A stretch of 64,000 nucleotides of DNA from Bacteroidota bacterium (GTDB taxonomy: Bacteria; Bacteroidota; Bacteroidia; Chitinophagales; Chitinophagaceae): NCBI GenBank assembly GCA_023430465.1, contig JAEZAM010000094.1, forward strand, positions 1 through 64,000. The letters run 5' to 3'. Position numbers and translations under genes: made by a program. Positions 26,001 to 33,971 of this stretch are shown piece after piece. Under the pieces are notes generated by a model that ran no database searches, was not told where the DNA came from, and was given only the letters and a program-made list of their open reading frames with translations. Each line of letters opens with the position of its first letter. Positions within the stretch are counted from its first letter, which is position 1.

Positions 26001-26257
26001 ATCAGGTTCTCCGGTTTGTTCGCATAAGGGATGATCCTTCTTTCAGGCACCTTACAACCGGCAACAAGCGCTGCCGCTGCGGTGCTGAACCCCAGATATT
26101 TAAGGAAGTCCCTGCGAGGCGCTTTCGCGTCGGCTAATCCATTGCTGTCGAAATCTTCAAAAGGAAGCTCTTCCTTAAACTCATCAGAGTTTTTCTTGTG
26201 AAAATTTTCCGGATCGTTGATTTGCCCGAAGCCCTGCCAGTACGTATTTTGGCTCAT
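23033..26257 (-). CDS. actB: Alternative complex III Fe-S subunit ActB (Mo-oxidoreductase-like)
   Basis: 1074 residues. Near the N-terminus is a variant Tat signal (RRDFLKYLGFSTAAAALVAGC, Arg48-Arg49) that also ends in a lipobox at Cys68. A long molybdopterin-oxidoreductase-like region follows that in ActB has no Mo cofactor. The C-terminal ferredoxin-like part carries four Cys clusters: CYGCGACVVAC, CQHCDNAPCENVCP, CIGTRYCANNCP and a CTFCVQR...CQQAC set, enough for several Fe-S clusters. It links the quinol site in ActC to the haems of ActA. An Ala/Ser-rich linker lies near residues 535-570. The gene lies between actA and actC. Confidence 0.96.
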   Translation of the reverse strand: MSQNTYWQGFGQINDPENFHKKNSDEFKEELPFEDFDSNGLADAKAPRRDFLKYLGFSTAAAALVAGCKVPERRIIPYANKPENLIPGEAKYYATTYVQDGDVIPVLAKVRDGRPIKIEGNTLSTYTKGGTSARAQASVLDLYDTHRITFPKQRSGDTYKEIPTWEQADTLVAQALAGVAGQPVVLLTSTINSPSTQQIITEFLAKYPNSRHVVADAVSYSGMLLANEASGFGRRIPTYNFGAAKLIVSLGADFLGSWLNSVENAMGYTAGRKIDERNPQMSRHYQFEGHLSTTGASADERYTHRPSETGAVALAILAGLGGSVTAPTFADTKLRNGIAQVVNELKANNGAALVVSGSNDVNVQVIVNAINSAIGAYGTTIDFSQASNYRQGIDKDLVDLIAQMEAGQVGALLVHGANPALHYFDAAKFNAALKKVKVTVAFSEKMDETTAQCNFILPTPHYLESWGDAEPKSGYVSFLQPAIYPLFKTRPFQTSLLKWAGNNLDYDTYQKTYWIGKLGSEEAYEKALQDGVVSTAATVQGPAATAFNSASVATAAAAISAAPKATGTEVVLYEKVSIGTGVGATNPWLQELPDPISKATWGNYALISMSMAKSLLGLDLANKDNERENNNYEYYPSKPVIKITVNGKSVELPILVIPGMNANTVAVAVGYGRAKTLGKTAFGEESVGKNVYPFATFNGTTFSYAANATVENMKRKEKIAQTQIHNSYEGRVEVVRETTLANFKARPNEILDYRNDLVEKYAKNSGDFRKEATLYGDHEMPGIKWGMAIDMNACYGCGACVVACHTENNVPVVGKSEVLRYHDMHWLRIDRYFVSDENNPDDLKGVVFQPMMCQHCDNAPCENVCPVAATNHSSEGINQMAYNRCIGTRYCANNCPFKVRRFNWSDYTGADSFADNQDQQLVGKLDPVVHQMNDELTRMVLNPDVTVRSRGVMEKCTFCVQRTQAAKLQAKKEGRPLQDGEAKTACQQACAGDAIVFGNVKDKQSQISQIRAQNTQRSFYALEQLHVLPNVTYLAKVRNAAGGADAADAHHSGGEPTEGSIPANRVAADSTHHR

Positions 26258-26343
26258 TTATTTCTGTTTGAAAGTTCTAAATTCTTGCTTCTGCTAACTT
26301 ACTGCGAGACCATTAGCATCGCTGCCTATTGTTCCTGATGATA

Positions 26344-27624
26344 TTAATAGTGACATTTCTGACATTCCAGTCCGCCGATGTCTTTTACGGTCACACTATC
26401 CATCTTACCGTTACGGATATCATTGTGGAATTTCTCGTAAATACTATAGAACTTATTGCCGTGAGTGCTGTCTGTATTGAAATCAACCTTTGTTTCGCGG
26501 TGGCAATTCACACACCAGCCCATGCTGAGTTCAGATACCTGGCGAACCTCATCCATTTCGGTGATCTCACCGTGACAGGTCTGGCACTGAACGTTACCGG
26601 CGCGGATATGCTGCGCGTGGTTGAAGTAAACGTGGTCAGGCAGGTTGTGGATCTTGGTCCAGGGAATTGGTTTCGCTTTTGACGGATCCCAGGCATTTGC
26701 ATTCTTGGGATCAAATCCTGCGTAGTCGTATAGTTTCTGGATCTCTGCCGTTCCGTTGATGGGCGTACCGTCTTCTGCAAAAAGAGCTGGTCCTTTTTCA
26801 TACGACTGGATGTCCTTGTGACAGTTCATACAGACGTTGGTAGAAGGTACGGCAGCGTGTTTGCTTTCCCAGGCGTTGCCGTGACAATAAAGGCAACTGA
26901 TCTGGTTGATGCCGGCGTGTACTTTATGCGAATAGTAGATAGGCTGTTTTGGCTCGTACCCGGTCTGGCGCTGCAATCCGATGGCACCTTTGGTAGCGAG
27001 GTAACCTCCGACTACAAAGAAAATGATGGCGAACATGGCGATGTAGACCTTGTTGCGGTAGAAGGGAACAGGCTCTGGTCTGGAGATGTTGGATGCATCA
27101 TCCGACATCTTCTTCAGGTTGCTGTTCACATACATAAGAATCAGCGCGATGATACCGAGGATGAGGGAGATAATACCGAAAATGACAGCATTTTCGCTGT
27201 TATTTCCGCTGCCCTGACGGGCTGTACCCTGTGTGCCTGTCTGTCCACCACCACCCTGGCCTTTTGCTGCAGTCTCATTGATGTAGGCAACCATTTGTTC
27301 TACCTGCGCGAGGGTGATATCGGGAAAAGCCAGCATTACGCTTCCGAATTTCGCCTTCAACCCCTGCGTGTAGGGATCATTGGCCATATATCCTGCCGGG
27401 TTATTGATCCATTTCAACAGCTCATTGTGGTCAGCCCATTTACCACGGCTCTCAAGTCCCTGTAGTGCAGGGCCTGTTCCATCCTTGAACACATTGTGAC
27501 ACGTAGCGCATTTGGCCTGGAATAGCGCTTTCCCGTCCTGGGCATTGACGGCAACCGTCGAGAGAACAATAAATAAAAAGGAGAGGAGCGTTAGTTTCTG
27601 GGCCTTTGGTTTACAAGGAATCAT
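26344..27624 (-). CDS. actA: Alternative complex III multihaem cytochrome ActA, six CxxCH
   Basis: 426 residues from ATG 27624; a GTG two codons upstream is also possible. A signal peptide is followed by an N-terminal monohaem cytochrome c domain (CATCH at Cys39, KWINNPAGYMANDP). A Gly/Gln-rich linker and two membrane helices near the middle come next. The C-terminal part has five further haem motifs (CLYCH, CMNCH, CQTCH, CVNCH, CQKCH). Classical ActA is described as pentahaem, so the N-terminal domain adds a sixth haem. It heads the roughly 15-kb respiratory transcript, with a promoter-like TATTTTTG 47 bases upstream. Confidence 0.94.
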   Translation of the reverse strand: MIPCKPKAQKLTLLSFLFIVLSTVAVNAQDGKALFQAKCATCHNVFKDGTGPALQGLESRGKWADHNELLKWINNPAGYMANDPYTQGLKAKFGSVMLAFPDITLAQVEQMVAYINETAAKGQGGGGQTGTQGTARQGSGNNSENAVIFGIISLILGIIALILMYVNSNLKKMSDDASNISRPEPVPFYRNKVYIAMFAIIFFVVGGYLATKGAIGLQRQTGYEPKQPIYYSHKVHAGINQISCLYCHGNAWESKHAAVPSTNVCMNCHKDIQSYEKGPALFAEDGTPINGTAEIQKLYDYAGFDPKNANAWDPSKAKPIPWTKIHNLPDHVYFNHAQHIRAGNVQCQTCHGEITEMDEVRQVSELSMGWCVNCHRETKVDFNTDSTHGNKFYSIYEKFHNDIRNGKMDSVTVKDIGGLECQKCHY

Positions 27625-27664
27625 AGACACAATTGATCTGAAAAATGTGGATAAATAGCTCTAA

Positions 27665-27686
27665 CCGGCTGCAAAAATAAGCCGGA
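27665..27686 (-). promoter_or_regulatory. Candidate act operon promoter inside an inverted repeat
   Basis: On the minus strand TATTTTTG (27672-27679), an exact TAnnTTTG -7 box, sits in the loop of perfect 6-base arms CCGGCT (27665-27670) / AGCCGG (27681-27686; the arm boundaries allow one base of slip). It lies 47 bases before the actA start. A TTG at 27702-27704 is 22 bases upstream of the box, slightly further than usual for a -33 element. Confidence 0.4.
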
Positions 27687-27880
27687 ATCTTAACAAAATG
27701 CCAACACCACAGAAAATTTTTTAAGCCTCTACCAGCTTGCATTTCAGCGGTTTTATACAGGTTTTTTTGCCCTCCTCATTTTTGTTTGTCATGGATAGGT
27801 CAATCATTCAAAACCGCTCAACAAATATGTGAATCAAACCCGTTTTTGCTGGATTTTTCCGGAGTTTTGCGCCCGTCACC

Positions 27881-28792
27881 ATGTTTGAACGTCTTCAAAA
27901 AAAATGGAAGGTTGGCGGAACCCAGCTCCTTCTGATACTGTGCACCTTCGCTATCGGGGGTAGCCTTACCGGGTATGTTGGCCGCAAACTGCTTAACCTC
28001 CTTCCCCTGGAAGAAGGGGTTCTCTGGATCATCTTATATATAATCGTTGTCACCCTGATCTGGCCGTTCGCCGTTCTGCTGATCAGTTTTTTCTTTGGCC
28101 AATACCGGTTCTTCGTCGGCTACCTGCGCAAAATGGGGGTGCGCATGCGGCTCATCAAAAGCACTGACCCGGCTGAACTTAACGAGGCCAACGCCAATGA
28201 CTCCCTGAATATCAAGCGTATAGCCATTTTCGCCTCCGGCGCCGGCTCCAATGCTGCCCGTATCATCGACCATTTCCGGGATGATCCGCGAGTGCGGGTG
28301 GTTCTGATAGCCTCTAATAAACCGGAAGCGGGGGTTTGGGAAATCGCGCGGAAAGAACAGCTCCCCACGCTGCTCATAGAGAAAGAAACATTTTTTCGTG
28401 GTCATGGCTATGTGCCGCAACTACAGTCCGCCAGGGTCGATCTCGTGGTCCTCGCCGGATTCCTCTGGAAAGTTCCTGCCACGCTGATAGAAGCTTTTCC
28501 CAACCGTATCATCAATATTCACCCCGCCCTCCTACCCAAATATGGCGGCAAAGGCATGTATGGCGCAAATGTTCATGCCGCCGTCATCGCCGCCGGCGAA
28601 ACGGAATCCGGGATCACCATCCATCACGTGGATGGCCATTACGATAACGGCGATATTATTTTCCAGGCAAAATGCCGCGTCTTACCCGATGATACAGCGG
28701 AAACCCTCGCCGCCCGCATCCACCACCTCGAACATGAGCATTATCCGAATATTATCGAACGACTCCTGGTCTCCATTTCGCGCCAAGGGTGA
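27881..28792 (+). CDS. purN: DUF6787 membrane domain fused to phosphoribosylglycinamide formyltransferase
   Basis: 303 residues. Residues 1-95 form a two-helix membrane module (helices about 14-38 and 47-72) of the kind annotated as DUF6787, ending in FFFGQYRFFVGYLRKMGVRMR. From about residue 111 the sequence is PurN (IKRIAIFASGAGSNAARIIDHF), which formylates glycinamide ribonucleotide in purine synthesis. Catalytic residues are intact: Asn212 and His214 in INIHPALLP, Asp255 in DGHYDNGD. The linker (about 90-110, STDPAELNEANANDSLN) is acidic and shows no stop. In relatives these two modules are, to my recollection, usually separate genes, so this is a fusion that would place PurN at the membrane. 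Confidence 0.85.
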   Translation: MFERLQKKWKVGGTQLLLILCTFAIGGSLTGYVGRKLLNLLPLEEGVLWIILYIIVVTLIWPFAVLLISFFFGQYRFFVGYLRKMGVRMRLIKSTDPAELNEANANDSLNIKRIAIFASGAGSNAARIIDHFRDDPRVRVVLIASNKPEAGVWEIARKEQLPTLLIEKETFFRGHGYVPQLQSARVDLVVLAGFLWKVPATLIEAFPNRIINIHPALLPKYGGKGMYGANVHAAVIAAGETESGITIHHVDGHYDNGDIIFQAKCRVLPDDTAETLAARIHHLEHEHYPNIIERLLVSISRQG

Positions 28793-28794
28793 CC

Positions 28795-28867
28795 GAGGTT
28801 GAGATTAAGGTTAAGGTTAGGTCGGGAACATATCTTAATCTCAACCTCAACCTAAACCTGAACCTTA
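28795..28867. repeat. Inverted AACCTY hexamer element
   Basis: GAGGTTGAGATTAAG (28795-28809) and CTTAATCTCAACCTC (28834-28848) are a perfect 15-base inverted repeat around a 24-base loop. Both arms are extended outward or inward by AAGGTT / AACCT units up to 28867. It begins 3 bases after the purN stop and may act as a terminator-like stem, though no T-run follows. Confidence 0.85.
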
Positions 28868-28925
28868 GTTGTGTTGGCTTTTTATTTGCACTTTGTTTCG
28901 TTACTTGCCGATTCAATCATGCCAT

Positions 28926-29696
28926 TTGATTTTCAATAAGCTGTCCATACCACTACTGCTTTTTTTCTGCGCCTTGTGTCTTCTGCCCTCCGCAGTTTCT
29001 GCACAATACAAAATCCGCGGAACAGTGTATGACAGTGCGCGTGTATCACCCGTTGAACTTGTCAGCGTCCTGACCTCTTCCGGTCGCGGCACGGTCACCA
29101 ACGCCTCGGGCTACTATGAGATCGAGGTGGGTGAAAAGGATTCTATCTGGTTCTCTTACCTCAATAAACCTACGGTCAAATTTCCCGTGCTCAAGATTGC
29201 TACGCCGCTCAATTTCGATATCTCGCTGCAGGTGAATGTACCGGTCTTGAAAGAAGTGAAAGTGCGCCCACGCAACTACCGCGAAGATTCCATCGCCAAT
29301 CGGGAGACCTACGCCAAGGCATTCAACTTTCAACGTCCAGGTCTCAAAGCGGTGACACCGGCTTACGGGCAGGCTGCCGGTTTCGATATCAATGAGATCA
29401 TCAATGCCTTCCGCTTCCGGCGCAACCGCAACATGCGATCCTTCCAGGAAAGGCTGATCGGGCAGGAACAGGAAAAATATGTGGATCATCGTTTCAGCAA
29501 AGGGCTCGTCCGCCGACTTACGGGCGCTTCCGATTCCGTACTCACAGATTTCATGATGCGTCACCGACCATCTTACGCACTGACTGTTGTACTCGGCGAT
29601 TACGATTTCCAGAAATTTATCAAGGACTCCTATGACCGGTACCTGAAAGGATTGCCACCGCTGGAAATGATACTGCCCGAAGAAGAGGAGTACTGA
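28926..29696 (+). CDS. Secreted protein with carboxypeptidase-like regulatory domain
   Basis: About 256 residues if translation starts at TTG 28926; the frame is open from 28869, and no ATG precedes the signal peptide in this frame. The N-terminus (LSIPLLLFFCALCLLPSAVSAQ) is a clear signal peptide. A CarboxypepD_reg-like beta-sandwich follows (YKIRGTVYDSARVSPVELVSVLTSSGRGTVTNASGYYEI), then a family-specific helical part with RRNRNMRSFQERL and a Glu-rich tail. Proteins of this kind are common in Bacteroidota and have no known role. An ATG at 28919 in another frame is closed within six codons, so either a TTG start is used or a frameshift lies here. Confidence 0.8.
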   Translation: MIFNKLSIPLLLFFCALCLLPSAVSAQYKIRGTVYDSARVSPVELVSVLTSSGRGTVTNASGYYEIEVGEKDSIWFSYLNKPTVKFPVLKIATPLNFDISLQVNVPVLKEVKVRPRNYREDSIANRETYAKAFNFQRPGLKAVTPAYGQAAGFDINEIINAFRFRRNRNMRSFQERLIGQEQEKYVDHRFSKGLVRRLTGASDSVLTDFMMRHRPSYALTVVLGDYDFQKFIKDSYDRYLKGLPPLEMILPEEEEY

Positions 29697-29738
29697 TCGG
29701 CCTCATATACTATCTTTATACATCGCATTACAATCATT

Positions 29739-30287
29739 ATGGACGAACAACTTCTTCTCGGTATCGGCACCCGGCTGCAGCATACACAACATGGACCCGG
29801 TGTGATAGTGGGGGTCCGCTATGCCACGTACCTTATATCCTTTATTCACAACGGTCTGAAAGAAATTGAAAAGAATGATCCACAACTGGACGAGATCATT
29901 CCTGAAAATGTATCCGCCGAAATCGAGACCAGCAGCGAGATCGAAAGATCACTGCTACGTATACTCCGATTGTGGAACGGCCACAGTGAGATCGTACCCC
30001 TCGGCGATCGCTGGAAAGGCGGCACCATGCTGCTCCAGCCGGCAGACCGCTCACAAAAAGCCAAGGAAATTCCCATCGATGTTTTTTTTCATAAAATCGT
30101 CATGGCCCGCGATCGCCTGAGAGTACTGGAACAACAGATCAATGCACACACACTGCTAAGTGACGAAGACAAAGTAAATCTTCAGCAATATATCACGCGG
30201 ATCTATGGCTCTTTCACCACATTCAATGTACTTTTTAAAAATAAAGAGCATTGGTTTGCCGGTGAAAAAGGTGCAAAGGAAGATTAA
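29739..30287 (+). CDS. Conserved protein with Tudor-like N-terminus (182 aa)
   Basis: No named family recognised. The N-terminus (IGTRLQHTQHGPGVIVGVRYATYLISFIHNGLKEI) resembles the small Tudor-like beta-barrel found at the C-terminus of UvrD/PcrA (V-x-H-x-x-F/H-G-x-G-x-V). The rest is predicted helical and charged, with ILRLWNGHSEIVPLGDRWKGGTMLLQP in the middle and IPIDVFFHKIVMARDRLRVLEQQIN further on. It is soluble and cytoplasmic. It stands alone between the secreted protein and the amidohydrolase, 42 bases from the former. A nucleic-acid or protein-binding role is only a guess from the barrel. Confidence 0.75.
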   Translation: MDEQLLLGIGTRLQHTQHGPGVIVGVRYATYLISFIHNGLKEIEKNDPQLDEIIPENVSAEIETSSEIERSLLRILRLWNGHSEIVPLGDRWKGGTMLLQPADRSQKAKEIPIDVFFHKIVMARDRLRVLEQQINAHTLLSDEDKVNLQQYITRIYGSFTTFNVLFKNKEHWFAGEKGAKED

Positions 30288-30319
30288 GACCCATTTTCCA
30301 TTTCTCTAAAATTCCGTTC

Positions 30320-31891
30320 ATGAAATCCCTGTTCCTCCTGTTACTGCTCTTTCCCTGTTGCCTGTTCTCCCAGGAGAAAGCTGATGTACTGATCACCAAC
30401 GGTAAGATCATTGACGGAACCGGCAACAGTTGGTATATCGGCGCGGTTGCGGTCAAGAACGGACGGATCATGGCTATCGGCCGCGACATAAAAGTCAACG
30501 CATTAAAGACCATTGACGCTAAAGGACTGGTGGTTTCTCCCGGTTTTATTGATGTACATACCCACCTGGAAGGGGATGAGGTCAGGGACCCAAAGGCTCA
30601 AAGTTTTATTTATGATGGCGTCACTACCTGCATCACCGGTAACTGCGGCTCGTCCAACGTGGATGCTGGAAAATACCTTGCCTGGATTGATTCTTTGCGA
30701 TTATCCATTAATGTGGCCACCTTAACAGGGCACAATGATGTTCGCAAGAATGTAATGGGCCGTGCAAATCGCGATGCCACGCCGGCTGAGATGGAAAAAA
30801 TGACCGCACTCGTTGATGCCGCCATGCGGAATGGATCGCTTGGGCTTTCCACGGGACTGATCTATATCCCTGGCACCTATACAAAAACCCCGGAGATCGT
30901 GAGCCTGGCTAAAGTTGCCGCTAAATACAACGGCGTCTATGCCTCGCATATGCGCGATGAGGGCGACAGTGTACTCCAGGCCATCGATGAAGCCCTGACC
31001 ATTGGCAGGGAAGCCAACATACCCGTCCAGATTTCGCATTTTAAACTAAGCGGTCAGCAGAACTGGGGGCGAAGCAGGGAAACGGTAAAAAAAATCGAAG
31101 CGGCGCGGAACGAAGGCATCGAGGTCACGATTGACCAGTATCCATATACAGCCAGCAGCACATCTATCAGCACCCTTATCCCAGATGAGATTCTTGCAGA
31201 TGGGCAGGACTCTATTCGCGCGCGGCTGTCACGGCCAGAGGTGAGAAAGTATGTGATCAACTCCATGCTGTCGCGGTTGAAAAAAAGAAAACTCAAGCAT
31301 TTCAGTTATGCGGTCGTGGCCTATTACGCCGCAGACACTAGTTTCAATGGGAAGAGTATTGAAGAGATCAATCGGATGCGGGGTAAAAAGCATAAAGCGA
31401 AAGATGAAGCAGAGACCGTCATCGAGATCATGATGAATGGCGGGGCCAGCGCCGTATTTCACGGTATGGGCGAGGAAGATGTAAAACGCATCATGCAGTA
31501 TCCTTTCAACATGTTCGCCAGTGATGCTACCATCCGCATCCTGAATGCAGGCATGCCACATCCGCGTGGATATGGCACCAACGCCCGCGTGCTGGCAAAA
31601 TATGTCCGTGATGAAAAAGTGATTTCGCTGGAAGAAGCCATCCGACGGATGACCTCATTGCCCGCCCAAAAGTTTCAACTGTCTGACCGCGGCTTGCTGC
31701 GCGTTGGAATGGCAGCCGATATACTGGTCTTTGATCCGCTCACGGTCCAGGACCAGTCGACCTTTGCAAAACCGCACGCTTACTCTACCGGTTTCAGGTA
31801 CGTACTTGTGAATGGCGAACTCACCGTTGACAATGGCGTACATACGAAGATGCGCGCCGGAAAGGCGTTATATGGACCGGGAAAAAAATGA
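30320..31891 (+). CDS. Secreted D-aminoacylase-like amidohydrolase
   Basis: 523 residues with a signal peptide (1-17, cut before Gln18 in CCLFSQ). The amidohydrolase TIM barrel has the metal motif FIDVHTH (His80, His82) and the D-aminoacylase signature segments ITGNCGSS, LGLSTGLIYIPGTYT, YASHMRDEG and VQISHFKLSG. Later come FASDATI and the C-terminal LLRVGMAADILVFDP. The family hydrolyses N-acyl-D-amino acids or related compounds with zinc. The signal peptide puts it in the periplasm, suiting scavenging of D-amino-acid derivatives from cell walls. It converges on the E1 gene with 3 bases between the stops and no terminator. Confidence 0.9.
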   Translation: MKSLFLLLLLFPCCLFSQEKADVLITNGKIIDGTGNSWYIGAVAVKNGRIMAIGRDIKVNALKTIDAKGLVVSPGFIDVHTHLEGDEVRDPKAQSFIYDGVTTCITGNCGSSNVDAGKYLAWIDSLRLSINVATLTGHNDVRKNVMGRANRDATPAEMEKMTALVDAAMRNGSLGLSTGLIYIPGTYTKTPEIVSLAKVAAKYNGVYASHMRDEGDSVLQAIDEALTIGREANIPVQISHFKLSGQQNWGRSRETVKKIEAARNEGIEVTIDQYPYTASSTSISTLIPDEILADGQDSIRARLSRPEVRKYVINSMLSRLKKRKLKHFSYAVVAYYAADTSFNGKSIEEINRMRGKKHKAKDEAETVIEIMMNGGASAVFHGMGEEDVKRIMQYPFNMFASDATIRILNAGMPHPRGYGTNARVLAKYVRDEKVISLEEAIRRMTSLPAQKFQLSDRGLLRVGMAADILVFDPLTVQDQSTFAKPHAYSTGFRYVLVNGELTVDNGVHTKMRAGKALYGPGKK

Positions 31892-31894
31892 TCG

Positions 31895-33877
31895 TCAGAA
31901 ACTGTAGAGCTTTTTTACATACTCATCCAGCCGGGCGCTGGCCAGGAAATTTTTCTCCAGTTCGATATTGAATGGTACAGGTGTATCCAGTGAAGCGCAG
32001 CGAAGGATCGGCGCATCCAGCAATTCAAAACAGTTCTCCGCAATCCATGCTGCAATTTCTCCTCCGATACCTCCGGTAAGTGTATCCTCATGCAGCAGCA
32101 ATACACGACCGGTACGTTTCACCGCATCTCTTATCGCCATGTAATCAAGCGGCAACAGCGTGCGCAGGTCAAGAATATCAATGGATAGCTGAGGGTTGGC
32201 GGCTGCATAATCTTCGGCCCAATGCACCCCGGATCCATAAGTGATGATAGATATTTCGTCTCCGCTCCGTACGTGTCTTGCTTTACCAATTTCCACTTCG
32301 TAGTACTCTTCCGGCACCCTTCCCGACACACTCCGGTATAATGCCTTGTGTTCAAAGAACAGTACGGGGTTTGGATCATTGATCGCGGCAATAAGCAGTC
32401 CTTTTGCATCTGCGGGCGTGGAGGGATATACCACTTTCAATCCAGGGGTATGCGTAAACCACGCCTCGTTGCTTTGCGAGTGAAATGGCCCTGCACCAAC
32501 GCCGCCGCCGGCCGGCATACGGATGACAACATCCGCCTGCTGACCCCAGCGGTAATGGATCTTTGCAAGATTATTGATGATCTGGTTGAAGCCTACCGTG
32601 ACAAAATCGGCAAACTGCATTTCCATCATACTCTTGTATCCCTTCAGGCTCAGACCAAGTGCCGCACCCACAATGGCACTTTCGCAAAGAGGCGTGTTAC
32701 GCACCCGCTGCTTTCCGAAAAGCTCCACAAATCCTTCCGTGATCTTGAATGCGCCGCCATACTCAGCAATGTCCTGCCCCATGAGCACGAGGTTATCATG
32801 CTTTTCCATGGATTGTTGCAGCCCCTGCCTGATGGCATCTATCAGCCGCAGCTCAGGGTCTGAATCGGTTTCATTTACCCGGGCCGCCTGGCTGACAACT
32901 GGTGCATACAGGTCATTGATCTCGTCCTCTGTATCCACAACCAGTGGTGCAGAAGAAAAGCCTGTTTGCAATTCGGCCTCAATTTTCTCCTTCATTTCAC
33001 CACGTATGTATTCAATGTCCTGCACGGAAAAGACATTCTCTTTCAGCAGGTATTCTTCAAAATTCTTTACCGGATCTTTTTGCTCCCAAAGCTCAAACAA
33101 CCGGCCCGGCACATACTTCGTGCCGCTGGCTTCCTCATGGCCGCGCATGCGGAACGTCATAGCCTCCACGAGGTAGGGCTTCTGGTGTTTTATACAATAC
33201 TCCCTGACGCCTTTGATCGTGTTATAAACCGTCAGCAGGTTATTGCCATCTATCTGCACACCATCCATGCCATAACCCTTTGCTTTATCCACCAGGCTAA
33301 TGCAGCGGTATTGCTCACTTGTGGGAGTGCTGAGACCGTAGCCATTGTTTTCTATTAGAAAAATTACCGGCAGGTCCCAAACCGCTGCCACATTCAGTGC
33401 CTCGTGAAAATCACCCTCACTCGTACCCCCATCGCCCGTGAAGGCAAGTGATACTTTCTTCTCGCCTGATAATTTATGTGCAAGCGCCACACCGTCGGCA
33501 ATGGCCAACTGGGGACCCAGGTGTGAGATCATCCCACAGATATGATGATCCTTGCTGCCAAAGTGAAAGCTCCGTTCTCTTCCTTTGCTGTAACCATCCT
33601 GCATGCCCTGCCACTGTTTGAACAGCCGGCTCAACGGCATGTCACGGGTGGTAAATACGCCTAAGTTCCGGTGCAGTGGCATGATCCACTCGTCTGCTTC
33701 CAGGGCCAGCGTCGCACCTACTGCAATTGCTTCCTGGCCGATGCCGCTAAACCATTTCGAGATCTTTCCCTGTCGCAGGAGGATAAGCATTTTTTCCTCT
33801 ATCATTCGCGGATAAAGGATACTGCGATAAAAATGCTGCAACTGCTCATTCGTAAGATCCTGTCTGTCGAAACTCAT
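31895..33877 (-). CDS. Fused alpha-beta 2-oxoacid dehydrogenase E1
   Basis: 660 residues joining two subunits. The alpha part (1 to about 330) has the thiamine-pyrophosphate motif from GDG (148-150) to NN (177-178) and the HRNLGVF...RGHEEASGTKY active-site loops. The beta part (about 345-660) has MGQDIAEYGGAFKITEGF, TPLCESAIVGAALGLS, MEMQFADFVTVGFNQIINN and the RMPAGGG...HSQS loop. It would decarboxylate a branched-chain 2-oxoacid or pyruvate and transfer the acyl group to lipoyl-E2. The HxQS and GGG loops fit branched-chain-type E1. Such fusions are common in Bacteroidota; no E2 or E3 lies nearby. Confidence 0.92.
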   Translation of the reverse strand: MSFDRQDLTNEQLQHFYRSILYPRMIEEKMLILLRQGKISKWFSGIGQEAIAVGATLALEADEWIMPLHRNLGVFTTRDMPLSRLFKQWQGMQDGYSKGRERSFHFGSKDHHICGMISHLGPQLAIADGVALAHKLSGEKKVSLAFTGDGGTSEGDFHEALNVAAVWDLPVIFLIENNGYGLSTPTSEQYRCISLVDKAKGYGMDGVQIDGNNLLTVYNTIKGVREYCIKHQKPYLVEAMTFRMRGHEEASGTKYVPGRLFELWEQKDPVKNFEEYLLKENVFSVQDIEYIRGEMKEKIEAELQTGFSSAPLVVDTEDEINDLYAPVVSQAARVNETDSDPELRLIDAIRQGLQQSMEKHDNLVLMGQDIAEYGGAFKITEGFVELFGKQRVRNTPLCESAIVGAALGLSLKGYKSMMEMQFADFVTVGFNQIINNLAKIHYRWGQQADVVIRMPAGGGVGAGPFHSQSNEAWFTHTPGLKVVYPSTPADAKGLLIAAINDPNPVLFFEHKALYRSVSGRVPEEYYEVEIGKARHVRSGDEISIITYGSGVHWAEDYAAANPQLSIDILDLRTLLPLDYMAIRDAVKRTGRVLLLHEDTLTGGIGGEIAAWIAENCFELLDAPILRCASLDTPVPFNIELEKNFLASARLDEYVKKLYSF

Positions 33878-33971
33878 GTTGCGAATTTCATTGATTCACC
33901 CATAACTACCAACGTTCATTTTGAAGACGCCCGATCGGTGATTTGGCATTATTTTTTAATTAATTTGGGCC

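Noticed and set aside
28036..28200. Frameshift explaining the DUF6787-PurN fusion
   Set aside because: The frame is continuous with good codon use and a plausible acidic linker; a sequencing error removing a stop cannot be excluded but is not seen.
28834..28867. Telomere-like hexamer array
   Set aside because: AACCTY resembles telomeric repeats only superficially; runs are short, degenerate and lie between bacterial genes.
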